Source of the DNA: Halorubrum hochsteinianum
GTDB taxonomy: Archaea; Halobacteriota; Halobacteria; Halobacteriales; Haloferacaceae
DNA: 64,000 nucleotides
Direction of reading: 5' to 3'
Assembly (NCBI RefSeq): GCF_023702125.1
Contig: NZ_CP098415.1
Coordinates: 434,001 to 498,000 of the forward strand
This document shows, piece by piece, positions 25,134-34,500 of this stretch. Under the pieces are notes generated by a model. The model made no database searches. It saw only the letters and a list, made by a program, of their open reading frames with translations, and was not told the DNA's origin. The stretch's first letter is position 1. Each line of letters begins with the position of its first letter. Both the position numbers and the translations under genes were made by a program.

Positions 25134-25594
25134 GCGACACCGAGAGCGGCGAGACGGGAGCGGGCGACGAACCGACCTTCGAGGCGGCGGAGTACGCGGA
25201 CGGGACAGTCACGTACCCGCCCCACACCGTGGGACCGAACGGAGCCGAGCGCGTCGGGACGATCGACCTCCGCGAGCGCGAGGCGCGCGTCGTCACGTGG
25301 ACGACCTCGACGGCGACGCCCCCGGGCGTCCGCGAGCCGAACACCCTCGCGATCGTCGAGTTCGAGATGGGCGACGGCTACGACGGCCCGCCGGTCCGCG
25401 CGCTCGGGCAGATCGCGCCGCGCGACGGCGCGGACGGCAGCGGTGAGGGCGGCGGCGAGGACGCCGAGCAGTTCGACGTGGAGATCGGCGACCGCGTCGA
25501 GCCCGTCTGCGCCGACGAACTGCGCGAGCCGGGCGCGGGGATCCGGGAGCCGGAGAGCCAGGACTGGGACGGGTTCCGGTTTCGCCCGATCTGA
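25130..25594 (+). CDS. DUF35 OB-fold partner of thiolase
   Basis: A 154-residue protein with the beta-strand pattern of the DUF35 C-terminal OB fold, including ERVGTIDLREREARVVTWTT and a closing VEIGDRVEPV strand. The zinc-ribbon cysteines found in many DUF35 proteins are absent; Cys occurs only once. It overlaps the thiolase gene by 4 bp and is its likely beta subunit, which shapes or opens the CoA channel in two-subunit archaeal thiolases. Confidence 0.85.
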   Translation: MSDTESGETGAGDEPTFEAAEYADGTVTYPPHTVGPNGAERVGTIDLREREARVVTWTTSTATPPGVREPNTLAIVEFEMGDGYDGPPVRALGQIAPRDGADGSGEGGGEDAEQFDVEIGDRVEPVCADELREPGAGIREPESQDWDGFRFRPI

Positions 25595-25615
25595 GGGGCC
25601 GGTGTGACCGGGGGC

Positions 25616-27670
25616 TCAGGCCGTCTGCGGCCGCTCTTCCAAGGGTACCTCGGAGCACTCGACCTCGAACCTCGCGCCGTCCTCGTCGCTCTCCGAGACC
25701 GCGATCCGCCACCCGTGCGCCCTGACGATGTCCCTGACGATCGCGAGCCCGAACCCGGTCCCCTCCCGGTTGGTCGTGTACCCCTGTTCGAGCACCCGAT
25801 CGCGTTTGTCCTCGGGGATCCCCTCGCCGGTGTCTTCGACGTAGAAACCGAACGTCTCGGACAGCGATCCGACCCGAACGGTCAGACCCGTCGTCTCGTT
25901 GTGTTCGGCGCTGTTCCGGTACAGGTTCTCGAAGACGTTGAGCAGTCGGTCCCTGTCAGCGTCGAGGGCGAGCGACGTGTCGACGACGAGGTCGGCCTCG
26001 GCGGTGTCGACGTTCTGCCACGCGGTGTGGGCGATGTCCTCGAGCCGGACTTCCGTGGCTTCGGAGATTACCTCGCCCGACCGAGCGAGCGTGAGGGCGT
26101 CGCTGATGATCGCCTCCATCCGTTCGAGCTGACGCTGGACCGTCTCGATCGAGTCGCCCTGTTCGCTTTGGGCGTCCGTTTCGAGCATGTCTACGTGACC
26201 TGTCGCGACGTTCAGCGGGTTTCGGAGGTCGTGCGAGACGATGCTGGCGAACTGGTCGAGCCGCTCGTTCTGCCGTTCGAGCTTCCGCTTCTGCCGCTCC
26301 TTTTCGGTGACGTCGCGAGAGTTCAGCACGATGCCCTCCACGAACTGGTCATCCAGGAGGTTCCGCGCCCGCACTTCGAGGACCCGCCATTCCCCGTCGG
26401 CGTGGCGGAACCTGACCCTGTAGGAGCTTGTGTATCCGTATTCGGTGCCGTGGGCGGAGAGTTCGGCGCTGAGTTCGTCTCGGTCGTTGGGATGAACGTT
26501 CTCGATGACGTTCGCACCGATCAACGCCGTCGGCACGTAGCCGAGAATCTCTTCCACCGACTGGCTGACGTGCGTGATGTCCCCGTCCTCGTCGATCACC
26601 GCGATGACGTCCGAAGACCGTTCGATGAGTCGTTCGAACCGCTTTTCGGTGATGTGTCGCTCCGTGACGTCGCGGTAGATCAACAACGACCCGATCGCCG
26701 TTCCGGTCCGGTCGGTCAACGGCGTTCGGTTGATATCGAAGAACCGCAGCGACCCGTCGCGCTCGACGGTCACGTCCGAGTCGCCGGTGCGCTCGTCGAA
26801 CGAGTCATACAGCGGTACGACCTCGGCCGCCGGTCGCCCGACTGGTTCACCGGCCCCCTCCTCGAGCAGCTCCACACCGGCCACGTTCACGTCGACGACG
26901 CGGTCGTCGGTGTCGACGACGTACACCGGGTCGACCATCTCGTCGACGAGAGTATGCCTCGCGACGGGGGCCAGATCGAGGAAGCCGAACCTGAAGAGCG
27001 CGACGGCGAACACGACGCCGGTGGCCGTGTTGGCGAACGCGGTCGGGTCGAAGGCCGCCGACAGGTCACCGCTGTACAGGAGGAGGAAACTACCGATGAC
27101 CGGGATGATTCCGCCCGAGAGCATCAACAGAACCTGAGTACGGTATCGGCCGCCGCGCCTGACCCCGAAGACGAGCAGCAACGAGTACGTGGTGAGTATC
27201 AGGGCGTAGATGTACGCCAGCGTCAGCCAAAACAGCGGCCCGTTCGCCCGGTCGACCGCGGCCAGCGGGGCACTGCTGCTAAACCCTTGGACGGTCCACA
27301 GAAGGTCGTGTACCGGTGCGGTCACGATGAGCGCGAAGGTGGCGACCGGCAACGCGAGCAGGAGTGCCCAGTAGCGGCGAGTGAGAACTGACTCCCGACC
27401 GGTGTATATCAGTCCGAAGCGGAGTTGGGTCGGCCCGAGTCCGAGGATCCCGGCGAATTTGACGACTGTCCCGACCTGATACAGCGAGAGCGTGGTGCTC
27501 CCGGCGCGGATTCCGGTGCCCAGCGAGTAGAGAGACACGCAGATCATCACCAGCGAGAACGCGACTGCGCCGCGCACCTCCCTCCGTCGAACCGCGACAG
27601 CGGCAATCCCGAGGTTCAACCCGGAGATCCCGAACAGCGCCCAGGTGATCATACCGGGTGAAAATCCCAT
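25616..27670 (-). CDS. Membrane histidine kinase with 7TM sensor and two PAS
   Basis: A 684-residue sensor kinase. The first about 225 residues form a seven-helix region of the histidine kinase N-terminal 7TM type. Two PAS domains follow (about 230-345 and 355-470). The phosphoacceptor is in SIVSHDLRNPLN, and the ATPase domain shows EDTGEGIPEDKR and GTGFGLAIV. The stimulus is unknown. No response regulator gene lies beside it. The ATG at 27670 was chosen because a TTTATC box is about 25 nt upstream; an in-frame GTG would add six residues. Confidence 0.9.
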   Translation of the reverse strand: MGFSPGMITWALFGISGLNLGIAAVAVRRREVRGAVAFSLVMICVSLYSLGTGIRAGSTTLSLYQVGTVVKFAGILGLGPTQLRFGLIYTGRESVLTRRYWALLLALPVATFALIVTAPVHDLLWTVQGFSSSAPLAAVDRANGPLFWLTLAYIYALILTTYSLLLVFGVRRGGRYRTQVLLMLSGGIIPVIGSFLLLYSGDLSAAFDPTAFANTATGVVFAVALFRFGFLDLAPVARHTLVDEMVDPVYVVDTDDRVVDVNVAGVELLEEGAGEPVGRPAAEVVPLYDSFDERTGDSDVTVERDGSLRFFDINRTPLTDRTGTAIGSLLIYRDVTERHITEKRFERLIERSSDVIAVIDEDGDITHVSQSVEEILGYVPTALIGANVIENVHPNDRDELSAELSAHGTEYGYTSSYRVRFRHADGEWRVLEVRARNLLDDQFVEGIVLNSRDVTEKERQKRKLERQNERLDQFASIVSHDLRNPLNVATGHVDMLETDAQSEQGDSIETVQRQLERMEAIISDALTLARSGEVISEATEVRLEDIAHTAWQNVDTAEADLVVDTSLALDADRDRLLNVFENLYRNSAEHNETTGLTVRVGSLSETFGFYVEDTGEGIPEDKRDRVLEQGYTTNREGTGFGLAIVRDIVRAHGWRIAVSESDEDGARFEVECSEVPLEERPQTA

Positions 27671-27997
27671 ACGACGACAGATTCGCACGCGACAGATAAA
27701 CCCACGGACATTTTCTCAGGTGTGGTAATAAGACTCGATCTGATTCGCCATTGGTGGTCCGACGAGTCAGAGGAAATCGAATCCAGGCGCTTTGTAGATG
27801 ATTTAGAGTATTTAGACAGACAACAATTCCTAAAATTCGATTCTTGTGGCGCGAGAACCGGCGAGAAATTTCGAGTCAGTTTGACTGAGCGGCTGTCGAG
27901 AGCGGGTGTAGAGCGGGCCGGGACAGTGCGTGGGGTGGCGAACGAGCGCGTCATCGATCCGAGGCGGGCGGGGCAGGCCGCAACCAACGGCGACGAC
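27671..27997 (+). pseudogene. Low-GC intergenic stretch, possible regulator remnant
   Basis: This 327-bp gap has distinctly lower GC than its surroundings. From a GTG at 27722 the plus strand reads an acidic, protein-like stretch (for example VDDLEYLDRQQFLKFD, then GEKFRVSLTERL) that resembles the wing of a winged-helix regulator. After about residue 65 coding character is lost and the frame continues only as a shadow of the phosphoesterase gene. It may be the remains of a transferred regulator gene. Confidence is low. Confidence 0.25.
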
Positions 27998-28801
27998 TCA
28001 CACCCGCCGGTAGTCACCGAGTCGCGTCCCGTCCAGCAGGTACGCGTCGCCGGCGGGCAGCGTGTCGGGGAGGAACGGCGCGAGGAACGACTGCCCCTCG
28101 ACGTTGACCCACGTACCGCCGGATCGCTCGTTGAACGCGGGGAAGATGACGAGTTCCGGCGGATCCTCGACGGCCGCCGCGTCCGGACCGGGGTCGCCGA
28201 CGAACGCCGTCGGATCGACCGGACCCCGGAGCCACGCGCGCTCGACGCGGGAGCCGCCGACCGCGTCCTCCAGCCGGACCTGCGGGTGCTCGTGGCCCAT
28301 ACAGACCACGTCCGCGTCGAGGAGGGCGGGGTCGGGCCACGTGTGGCCGTGGACGACGCCGACGGTCCCCCCGCGCCCGTCGGCCGACTCCGCTCCGAGC
28401 AGTCCGCCGGCGGGGTCGATCACGTCGAGGTCGTCCGCGAACGCCTCCGCGACCCCCGCGTCGTGGTTCCCCTCGACGAGCGTCATCGGCACGCGGTCGG
28501 TGACGGCGCGGACCAGCGTCTCCAGCTCCTCCCGCTCGTCGCCGTCGGGCGCGCCGATCCGGTGCGCGAGGTCGCCGAGGACGACGAGCCGGTCGGCGTC
28601 GGTCTCTGCGAGCAAGCCGACGAGCCGCTCGCGGCGCGCGTCGGCCCGGGAGTCCAGTTCGACGCCGCGCTCGTAGCGCAGGCCGACCTCGACGCCGGCG
28701 TGGACGTCGGCGACGAGCAGCGCGCGCTCGGTCTCGAGGTCGGCCACGGCCGCCGGCTCGCCGACGACCGGCTCGACGGCGGGCGACGCGGCGGTGCCCA
28801 T
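27998..28801 (-). CDS. rpe1: RPA-operon phosphoesterase
   Basis: A 267-residue calcineurin-like phosphoesterase. Metal-binding motifs are VADVHAG, VVLGDLAHRIG, EGNHD and GHEHPQ. In Haloferax the third gene of the rpa1 operon encodes such an enzyme (Rpe), and the order rpa1-rpap1-rpe1 is the same here. It probably acts in DNA repair with the single-stranded-DNA-binding protein; its substrate is unproven. The ATG at 28801 shares its A with the last base of the rpap1 stop codon, which supports this start. Confidence 0.88.
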   Translation of the reverse strand: MGTAASPAVEPVVGEPAAVADLETERALLVADVHAGVEVGLRYERGVELDSRADARRERLVGLLAETDADRLVVLGDLAHRIGAPDGDEREELETLVRAVTDRVPMTLVEGNHDAGVAEAFADDLDVIDPAGGLLGAESADGRGGTVGVVHGHTWPDPALLDADVVCMGHEHPQVRLEDAVGGSRVERAWLRGPVDPTAFVGDPGPDAAAVEDPPELVIFPAFNERSGGTWVNVEGQSFLAPFLPDTLPAGDAYLLDGTRLGDYRRV

Positions 28802-30471
28802 CAGATCGGTTTCAGCAGGCCGTCGCCCGGCTCGTAACACTGCCCGCTCATCAGCGCGTCCTGGATGGCGTCCTCGACCGCGCCGGGGTCGACGCCGTGG
28901 TCGTCGGCGACGCGCTCGACGACCGCCTCGCGGGGCGCGCCGTCGCCGTCGTCGAGGTCGTCCATCGCCGCGACCGCCGCGGCTTCGAGGTCGACCTCGG
29001 CGTCCTCGTCGTCGGTGTCGGCTTCCCCGCCGGCGTCGGTCGCCGTGTCGCCGTCAGTCGGCGGTTCGGCGGCGTCGCTCCCGTCATCCTCGGTGACGGC
29101 CGCGTCGTCCGCGGTCGCTCCGCCCCCGTCGACCGGCTCCTCGGTGAGATCCTCCGGATCGGGCACGTCGATGTCGGCCTCGCCCGGCTCGCCGACCTCG
29201 GTCCCGGTCGAGAAGTCCGTGCCGAACTCGGACTCGATCTCCTCGCGCTCCTCCTCGTCGAGCTGGTACATGTCGTCGGCGTCCGCGTCCGGATCGAGGT
29301 CCGGGGTCGCGTCCGTACCGTCGTCCGCGGCCGCGTCCGTGTCGGTCTCAGCGGTCGTCCCGTCGTCGCCGCCGACGTCGAAGTCGCCGAGTCCCCCGTC
29401 GTCGGTCGCGGTGTCCGCGGCGTCGGTCGTATCGGCTGCGCCGGGCGTCGGGTCCGCCTCCGCGGCCGAGTCCGGCTCTGTTTCCGCGGTCGAGTCCGGC
29501 TCCGCCGATTCCGACTCCGCAGTTGAGTCCGGCTCCGCCGATTCCGACTCCGCGGTCGACCCAATCTCGGACGACTCCGACGCGTCGGCGGTCGGTTCGG
29601 TGCTGCTCTCGTCGGAATCGAGTTCCGAGTCGGCCGCGACGGAGGCGGGCTCCGAGTCGTCCGCGCCGACGGCCGGCTCCGCCCCGGCGGTGGATCCCTC
29701 GTCGGCGAGTTCCCCGCCGGTCGCCGTCGCCGACGTCTCGACCGTCACGTCCGTCTCGGGGAGGGGGCCGATGGCCGCGTCGCCGCCCTCCTCGGGGAGC
29801 AGTTCGAGGGCGCGGACCTCCTCGCGGTCGCCCGCGATCAGTTCGAGGGCGTCGACCGCGAGCCGTCGGACCGCCTCGGCGTAGGCCGGGGTCGTCCCGT
29901 AGTGGTCGAGCGCCTTCGGGATCCCGGCCGCCAGCGGGGCGGGCGCGCCGCCCGCCTCCAGCGCCGCGCGGAGGTCGTCGCCGCGAAGGTCGGATTCGAG
30001 CGCCTCCGCGAACACCGCGAGGCGGTCGAGCGTCGCCTCCGCCGCGGAGACGACCCACCGGTCTCGCGTGTCGGCGTCGACCTCGTTGAGGCTCTCCGGG
30101 CGGACGGAGGTGAACACGCGGTCCGAGTCCTCCGGCTCGAAGGTGCGCGCCTTGCCCGTGAGCGCGACGAACGCCGGCGGCTCGGCGCGTTCGAGGAAGG
30201 TCTGCGCCTCCGGCTGGTACTGGCCGGCGTAGGTGACGAACGCGCCGGAGGGGTCGATGACGCGTCCGCGCCGCGTCTCGTCGTTGACGCGCTCGACCTC
30301 GGTGAGCACGCCCGCGGTGAACAGGCGGTTCACGCGGGCCCCCGTGGGGGTCACCACGTAGTTCGGGGCGCGCTCCTCGTCGCTCTCCGAGTACGACAGC
30401 GAGGCGTCGTCGAACTCGGCCGCGAACACCCGGTAGGCGACCTCCCGCGCGCCCGGCCCGTCGTCGCTCAT
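28801..30471 (-). CDS. rpap1: RPA-associated protein
   Basis: A 556-residue protein. The N-terminal about 260 residues match the archaeal RPA-associated protein family, opening MSDDGPGAREVAYRVFAAEF and including an OB-like segment. A very acidic Ser/Glu/Asp/Thr-rich region follows (about 265-500), with short near-repeats such as AESESAEPDST. The last about 50 residues form a compact helical domain. In Haloferax the equivalent protein works with Rpa1 in DNA repair. The start overlaps the rpa1 stop by 4 bp. Confidence 0.88.
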   Translation of the reverse strand: MSDDGPGAREVAYRVFAAEFDDASLSYSESDEERAPNYVVTPTGARVNRLFTAGVLTEVERVNDETRRGRVIDPSGAFVTYAGQYQPEAQTFLERAEPPAFVALTGKARTFEPEDSDRVFTSVRPESLNEVDADTRDRWVVSAAEATLDRLAVFAEALESDLRGDDLRAALEAGGAPAPLAAGIPKALDHYGTTPAYAEAVRRLAVDALELIAGDREEVRALELLPEEGGDAAIGPLPETDVTVETSATATGGELADEGSTAGAEPAVGADDSEPASVAADSELDSDESSTEPTADASESSEIGSTAESESAEPDSTAESESAEPDSTAETEPDSAAEADPTPGAADTTDAADTATDDGGLGDFDVGGDDGTTAETDTDAAADDGTDATPDLDPDADADDMYQLDEEEREEIESEFGTDFSTGTEVGEPGEADIDVPDPEDLTEEPVDGGGATADDAAVTEDDGSDAAEPPTDGDTATDAGGEADTDDEDAEVDLEAAAVAAMDDLDDGDGAPREAVVERVADDHGVDPGAVEDAIQDALMSGQCYEPGDGLLKPI

Positions 30472-31742
30472 TCGCCCACCTCCGCGAGCGCGGCGCGGGC
30501 GGCGTCCGCCGGGTCGTCGTCGGCGAGCGCGAACTCGTCCGCGTCGAGGTTCGCGCCGTAGTCGTCGACCGAGAGGTTGCCGCGGACGCGGTAGGCGCGC
30601 CCGACGAGGGCGTCCGCGATGTCGTCGGCGACCACCTCCTTGTCCATCGCGTCCTTCGCGGCGGCGAGGGCGTCGTCGAGGCCGCCGCCGTACACCTCGG
30701 CGGTGAGTTCGTCGTCCAAGACGACGGTGACGGTGTCGGTGCTGTCGTCGAGGATCGCCTTCACGCGCAGGTCGTCCTCGCCGTCCACGTCGCCGTGGCT
30801 CCGGCACTGCCCGTTCTGGACGACCCGGCCGCACTCCGGACAGCGCTCGATGAGCCCGGAGCCGTCCCGGATCTCCAAGACGTTCCCGACGACCTCGACG
30901 TCGAACATCCCGCCGGAGGCGACCGCGTCGGCGACCGAGAGCCGCGGGGCGTCCTCGGCGACCTCCACCGGGTCGGGGAGCGGCGTCACCGTCGAGAACT
31001 CGGTGAGGTTGAGCGAGGGGACGCCGCGGAACTCGCGGACGTACACGTCCTCGATCCGGAGGTCCGCGCCCGCCTCCAGCTCCGAGCGCGGCTGCCAGTC
31101 GGTGAAGGGGAGCTTCGCGGTCTCGTCGCCGACGACGCCCTCTAAGATCTCCGTCTCGCCGTCGCGCCCGGAGATGGTCTTCTCGTCGACCTCCAGCACG
31201 CGGACCTCCACGTTGCGCCCGCGGTCGCCCGCGGCGATGTCGACGAGGCTGCGGTCGCCGCCCACCTCGCGGTCGACCTCGACCGCCTCGTCGGCGATGG
31301 CGACCGTGGTCGAGTCGTTGAGGTTGAGCTCCGGCTTCCCCTCCCACTCGCGGACGCCGGCGTTGCCGATCGTCAGGGAGTCGCCCGGCTCGAACCCGAA
31401 GTCCTGCCACGCGGTGTAGGAGATGACGCCCGTCCCGTCGGCGATCTCCCCCTCGCGGATCGTGAGGTCGTCGCCCTGATATCGGATCGTCCGCGTCCCC
31501 TGCGTGAGCACGCGGACGGTGACCGTCACGCCGTCGTGGTCCGTCGTGATCTCGCCCACGTCGACGGAGTCGGGCGTGGGGGTCGACCCGCCCCCGCCGC
31601 CGCCGTGTTTCCGGCGGACGCTCTGTTTCGCCTCGTCGATCGGGACGCTGTACTCCAGTAAGTTCTCCAGGTCGGCTTTGACCTCCTCTTTGTCGACGCC
31701 GAGGTCGGAGGCGAGCTCCTCGGCATGGCTGTTGACGTCCAT
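30468..31742 (-). CDS. rpa1: Replication protein A, multi-OB single-strand DNA binder
   Basis: A 424-residue protein. After a short N-terminal helical region there are three or four OB folds, seen as repeated GxVISYTAWQ, AKLPFTDWQP and similar strands. A zinc-finger-like motif CPECGRVVQNGQCRSH lies near residue 300, as in archaeal RPA. It coats single-stranded DNA in replication and repair. It is the first gene of the rpa1-rpap1-rpe1 operon. The ATG at 31742 was chosen because upstream codons run into non-coding sequence. Confidence 0.92.
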   Translation of the reverse strand: MDVNSHAEELASDLGVDKEEVKADLENLLEYSVPIDEAKQSVRRKHGGGGGGSTPTPDSVDVGEITTDHDGVTVTVRVLTQGTRTIRYQGDDLTIREGEIADGTGVISYTAWQDFGFEPGDSLTIGNAGVREWEGKPELNLNDSTTVAIADEAVEVDREVGGDRSLVDIAAGDRGRNVEVRVLEVDEKTISGRDGETEILEGVVGDETAKLPFTDWQPRSELEAGADLRIEDVYVREFRGVPSLNLTEFSTVTPLPDPVEVAEDAPRLSVADAVASGGMFDVEVVGNVLEIRDGSGLIERCPECGRVVQNGQCRSHGDVDGEDDLRVKAILDDSTDTVTVVLDDELTAEVYGGGLDDALAAAKDAMDKEVVADDIADALVGRAYRVRGNLSVDDYGANLDADEFALADDDPADAARAALAEVGE

Positions 31743-31859
31743 CGGAGCGAGGTTCGGCGCGGCCGCACAAAAGGATTCACCACCCGCGGGCCCCCGGCGC
31801 GCGTGTTCGGTCGCGGGGGCGTCGGCACAGCTAAATCCCTCCCGTCCGCACGGGGTCAT

Positions 31860-32183
31860 ATGGACGACACCGACATCGAGGTCGACGCGCGTCTCACGGG
31901 GGACCGCACCGTCATCGACGTGACGGGGACGCGGGACGTCGCCGTGGTCGTGCGCTCCGCCGGCGGCGAGCGGATCTACCTCCCGCCGGAGGGGTTCGAC
32001 GACCCGGTCTCCGGGTCGCCGTACACCTCGCCGTACCAGGGACACGGGGCGGGCGGCGAGGAGAGCCCCTACGGCGGCGGGAGCGGGAGCACGCGGGGGG
32101 TGATCGAGACCGCCGACGGCTTCCGGGTCACCCACCCGGAGCCGGTGACCGAGTTCGACGTGTACCGGGGCGCGGAGAACTGA
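31860..32183 (+). CDS. Small acidic haloarchaeal protein, function unknown
   Basis: A 107-residue protein with a beta-rich N-terminal half (TVIDVTGTRDVAVVVRSAGG) and a Gly/Ser/Pro-rich linker around 50-80. No known motif is present. It is divergent from rpa1, with a CTAAAT box about 25-30 nt upstream of the ATG at 31860. It ends 34 bp from the convergent glycosyltransferase stop. Confidence 0.75.
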   Translation: MDDTDIEVDARLTGDRTVIDVTGTRDVAVVVRSAGGERIYLPPEGFDDPVSGSPYTSPYQGHGAGGEESPYGGGSGSTRGVIETADGFRVTHPEPVTEFDVYRGAEN

Positions 32184-32217
32184 GCGACGACCGCGGACAA
32201 ACGGATAACAGAGCGGA

Positions 32218-33264
32218 TCAGGCGACGTCTTCGTACACGGCGAGCGTGTCCTCCGCGACCGCCGACCACTCGCGGCGCTCGTAGGCGGGCGGCTCCTCGC
32301 GGTCGAGCGCCTCGATCATCCCGTCGACGATCGACTCGGAGTCCGTCTCGACCTCGACGAGGCAGTCGTCTGGCAGCACCTCGGCGACGCCCGAGCGGGT
32401 CGCGACGACCTGCGTCCCGGCCTCCAGCGCCTCGGTGATGGTGATGCCGAACGGCTCCGCGTACGACGGCGAGACGAACGCGTCCGAGGCGGCGTAGTAG
32501 TCCCCCAGTTCGGCCTCGGGGACGTAGCCGACGAACTCGACGCGGTCCTCGATGCCGAGCAGCTCGACGAACCGCTTCAGCTGTTCGGTCTGGTGCCCCG
32601 ACCCGCCGACGACGAGCGTCGCGTCGCGGCCGCGGAGCTTCTTCATCGCGTACAGCAGGTGGGAGATCCCCTTCTGGTCGGTGTGGCGGCCGACGAAGAA
32701 CAGCATCTCGCCGTCGATCCCGAGGTCCGAGCGGACGTCCTTCCCGGAGAACTGCGGCGTCGAGAAGCCGTTGTACACGACCCGCGAGTCCGCGTCGTAC
32801 AGCTCCTTGATGTCCTTGCGGACGATCTCGCTGACCGCGACGTTCGTGTCGGCGGCGTTCGCGAGCCGGCGCTCGGTCTCGACCTCGCGGCTCGGCGGGT
32901 CGATGTTGCGGTCGCTCGCCAGCGAGTGGAACGACGAGACCCACGTGGCGTCCGACTCGCGGGCGGCGGCGCGGCCGGGCCCGTAGCCGAACCAGTCGTG
33001 CGTGTGGATCACGTCGCGGTCGGGCGCGAGTTCGGCGAACCGGTCGGAGAGCTGCCCCACGCGCGCGGCCACGTCGCCCTCGCCGGTCTCGACCGGTTCG
33101 AGCCCCGGCTCGTCGTCGGGCGCGAACTCCGCGGGCAACACCAGCGTGACGTCGACGCCGAGGTCGTCGCGCAGCCCGGTGAACAGTTCTCCGACGTGGA
33201 CGTCGAGTCCACCGGTGATGTTCGGCGGGAACCCCCATCCCAGCATGAGTACGCTCGGCGGCAT
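32218..33264 (-). CDS. GT4-family glycosyltransferase
   Basis: A 348-residue GT-B fold enzyme. The opening LMLGWGFPPNITGGLDVHV is typical of family 4, whose Gly-rich loop binds the acceptor. The C-terminal half has FVGRHTDQKG and the EX7E motif in EPFGITITE, which hold the nucleotide-sugar donor. The ATG at 33264 was chosen over the in-frame codon at 33306 because the family starts close to the first beta strand. The acceptor could be trehalose, glycogen or surface glycans; no neighbours decide this. Confidence 0.88.
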   Translation of the reverse strand: MPPSVLMLGWGFPPNITGGLDVHVGELFTGLRDDLGVDVTLVLPAEFAPDDEPGLEPVETGEGDVAARVGQLSDRFAELAPDRDVIHTHDWFGYGPGRAAARESDATWVSSFHSLASDRNIDPPSREVETERRLANAADTNVAVSEIVRKDIKELYDADSRVVYNGFSTPQFSGKDVRSDLGIDGEMLFFVGRHTDQKGISHLLYAMKKLRGRDATLVVGGSGHQTEQLKRFVELLGIEDRVEFVGYVPEAELGDYYAASDAFVSPSYAEPFGITITEALEAGTQVVATRSGVAEVLPDDCLVEVETDSESIVDGMIEALDREEPPAYERREWSAVAEDTLAVYEDVA

Positions 33265-33411
33265 GTCCCCCCGTTTCGGGAGTCGGCACTTAGGTATGCC
33301 CCTCACGGGAGCGGCCGCGCGGCGTGGGGAGCCGCCGCTCGGAGCGCGAGGGCCGCCGCTCTCCGGATCGAGAAAACGATGCCGGGCGTTCGCGTGAGAG
33401 AACGGAGAGAG

Positions 33412-33690
33412 TCAGGCCGCGCGGACCGCGTCGCGGAGCGCGTCGGTGCGTTCGGTGATCGACTCGGCGGCGTCCGCGAGCACGTCGAGCGGGTCGCCCT
33501 CCTCGGCCTTGACGGTGAGGACCGGCTCGGTCTGGCCGCCGGACTGCTCGGGGTTCACGTCGTAGGTCGCGGCCGCGACGTCCTCCGACTCCAGCAGCGC
33601 GCCCTTCAGCACATTCATGAACGTGTGGTCCTCGCCCGCGATCTCGATGTCGAGCTCCGTGTCGGTCTTCTCGATGACCCGCAGTTCCAT
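33412..33690 (-). CDS. rpoL: RNA polymerase subunit L (Rpo11)
   Basis: A 92-residue subunit. The family signature is ELDIEIAGEDHTFMNVLKG, close to the archaeal Rpo11 and bacterial alpha dimerisation fold. It forms the RpoD/RpoL platform on which RNA polymerase assembles. The ATG at 33690 gives the usual short N-terminus MELRVIEK. It is a single gene on the minus strand between the glycosyltransferase and S3Ae. Confidence 0.93.
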   Translation of the reverse strand: MELRVIEKTDTELDIEIAGEDHTFMNVLKGALLESEDVAAATYDVNPEQSGGQTEPVLTVKAEEGDPLDVLADAAESITERTDALRDAVRAA

Positions 33691-33852
33691 AGTCGTGAGG
33701 TCGGGCGAGCGGCGTTTCAAGCTTTCGTCTCCCGGAGTATCGGCGGATGCGGACGGGTCGCACGCCGCCCTGCCGATCGCTCGGAGCCGCGATCGGCGGC
33801 ACCGCTCTCGGGTCGATAAACGGAGAACGGCTGCCGGCGGTCGGCGACGGCG

Positions 33853-34500
33853 TTACTCGTCGGCGTCGACGGCCACTTCGTCGGCGTCGACGTCGACCGA
33901 GGCCTCCTCTTCGGCGGCGACCTCGCGCGGGCGCGCTTCGAGGGTCAGCTTCTGGACCTCGACGCGGCGCAGCGGGTAGATCTCCTTGGCGTCGCCGTAG
34001 ATGGCCGACGAGAGGTTCCCGTCGACGATCGCGTCGAGGAACGCCTCGAAGGTGCGCTCCTCGGCGGCGGCGTGGACCTTGTCGATCATCACGCGGCGGA
34101 TCGCCTTCTCCTGCGAGCGGTCCGCCTTCTTCGTCGTCAGGGCGACGGGCTGGACGCGGATGCGGTAGTCGTCGGTCGTCAGCACCGTGATCGACGCCTC
34201 GACCTTCGAGGCACCGCGGCGGACGAGCGAGCGCAGGTAGTCGCGCGTCAGCTCGTACTTGATGAACTCGGTGTACGCCGAGTCGCTGCCGACGTCGGTG
34301 ATCTTGAACGTCAGCTTCGTGTTGTTCGCGTTGGAGTCGCCCGTCAGCTGATCGAGCGTCGTCGTGATCGTGCGCCCGACGACCTGCTGGGGCTCCTCGG
34401 CGAGGGTCTCGCCGAGCTCCTGCCGGTCGAACTGTTCGGGCGCTAGCACGGTGTACCAGCGCTTCTGTTCTCTGCTCTTGGATACGGATCGTTCGCTCAT
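33853..34500 (-). CDS. rps1e: 30S ribosomal protein S3Ae
   Basis: A 215-residue archaeal and eukaryotic-type small-subunit protein. The N-terminal KSREQKRWYTVLAP opening and TDVGSDSAYTEF and RRGASKVEA segments are typical. The acidic C-terminal tail is a halophile feature. It overlaps the Pcc1 gene by 4 bp and forms part of the S15-RecJ-like-Pcc1-S3Ae gene string. Confidence 0.95.
   Translation of the reverse strand: MSERSVSKSREQKRWYTVLAPEQFDRQELGETLAEEPQQVVGRTITTTLDQLTGDSNANNTKLTFKITDVGSDSAYTEFIKYELTRDYLRSLVRRGASKVEASITVLTTDDYRIRVQPVALTTKKADRSQEKAIRRVMIDKVHAAAEERTFEAFLDAIVDGNLSSAIYGDAKEIYPLRRVEVQKLTLEARPREVAAEEEASVDVDADEVAVDADE

Noticed and set aside
27722-28837. Full-length gene from the low-GC stretch through the phosphoesterase region
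   Set aside because: Only the first about 65 codons look protein-like; the remainder is antisense to rpe1.
28801-31770. Extension of the RPA-associated protein frame upstream to 31770
   Set aside because: The added part is out of frame with rpa1 and Arg-rich; the ATG at 30471 overlapping the rpa1 stop is the real start.
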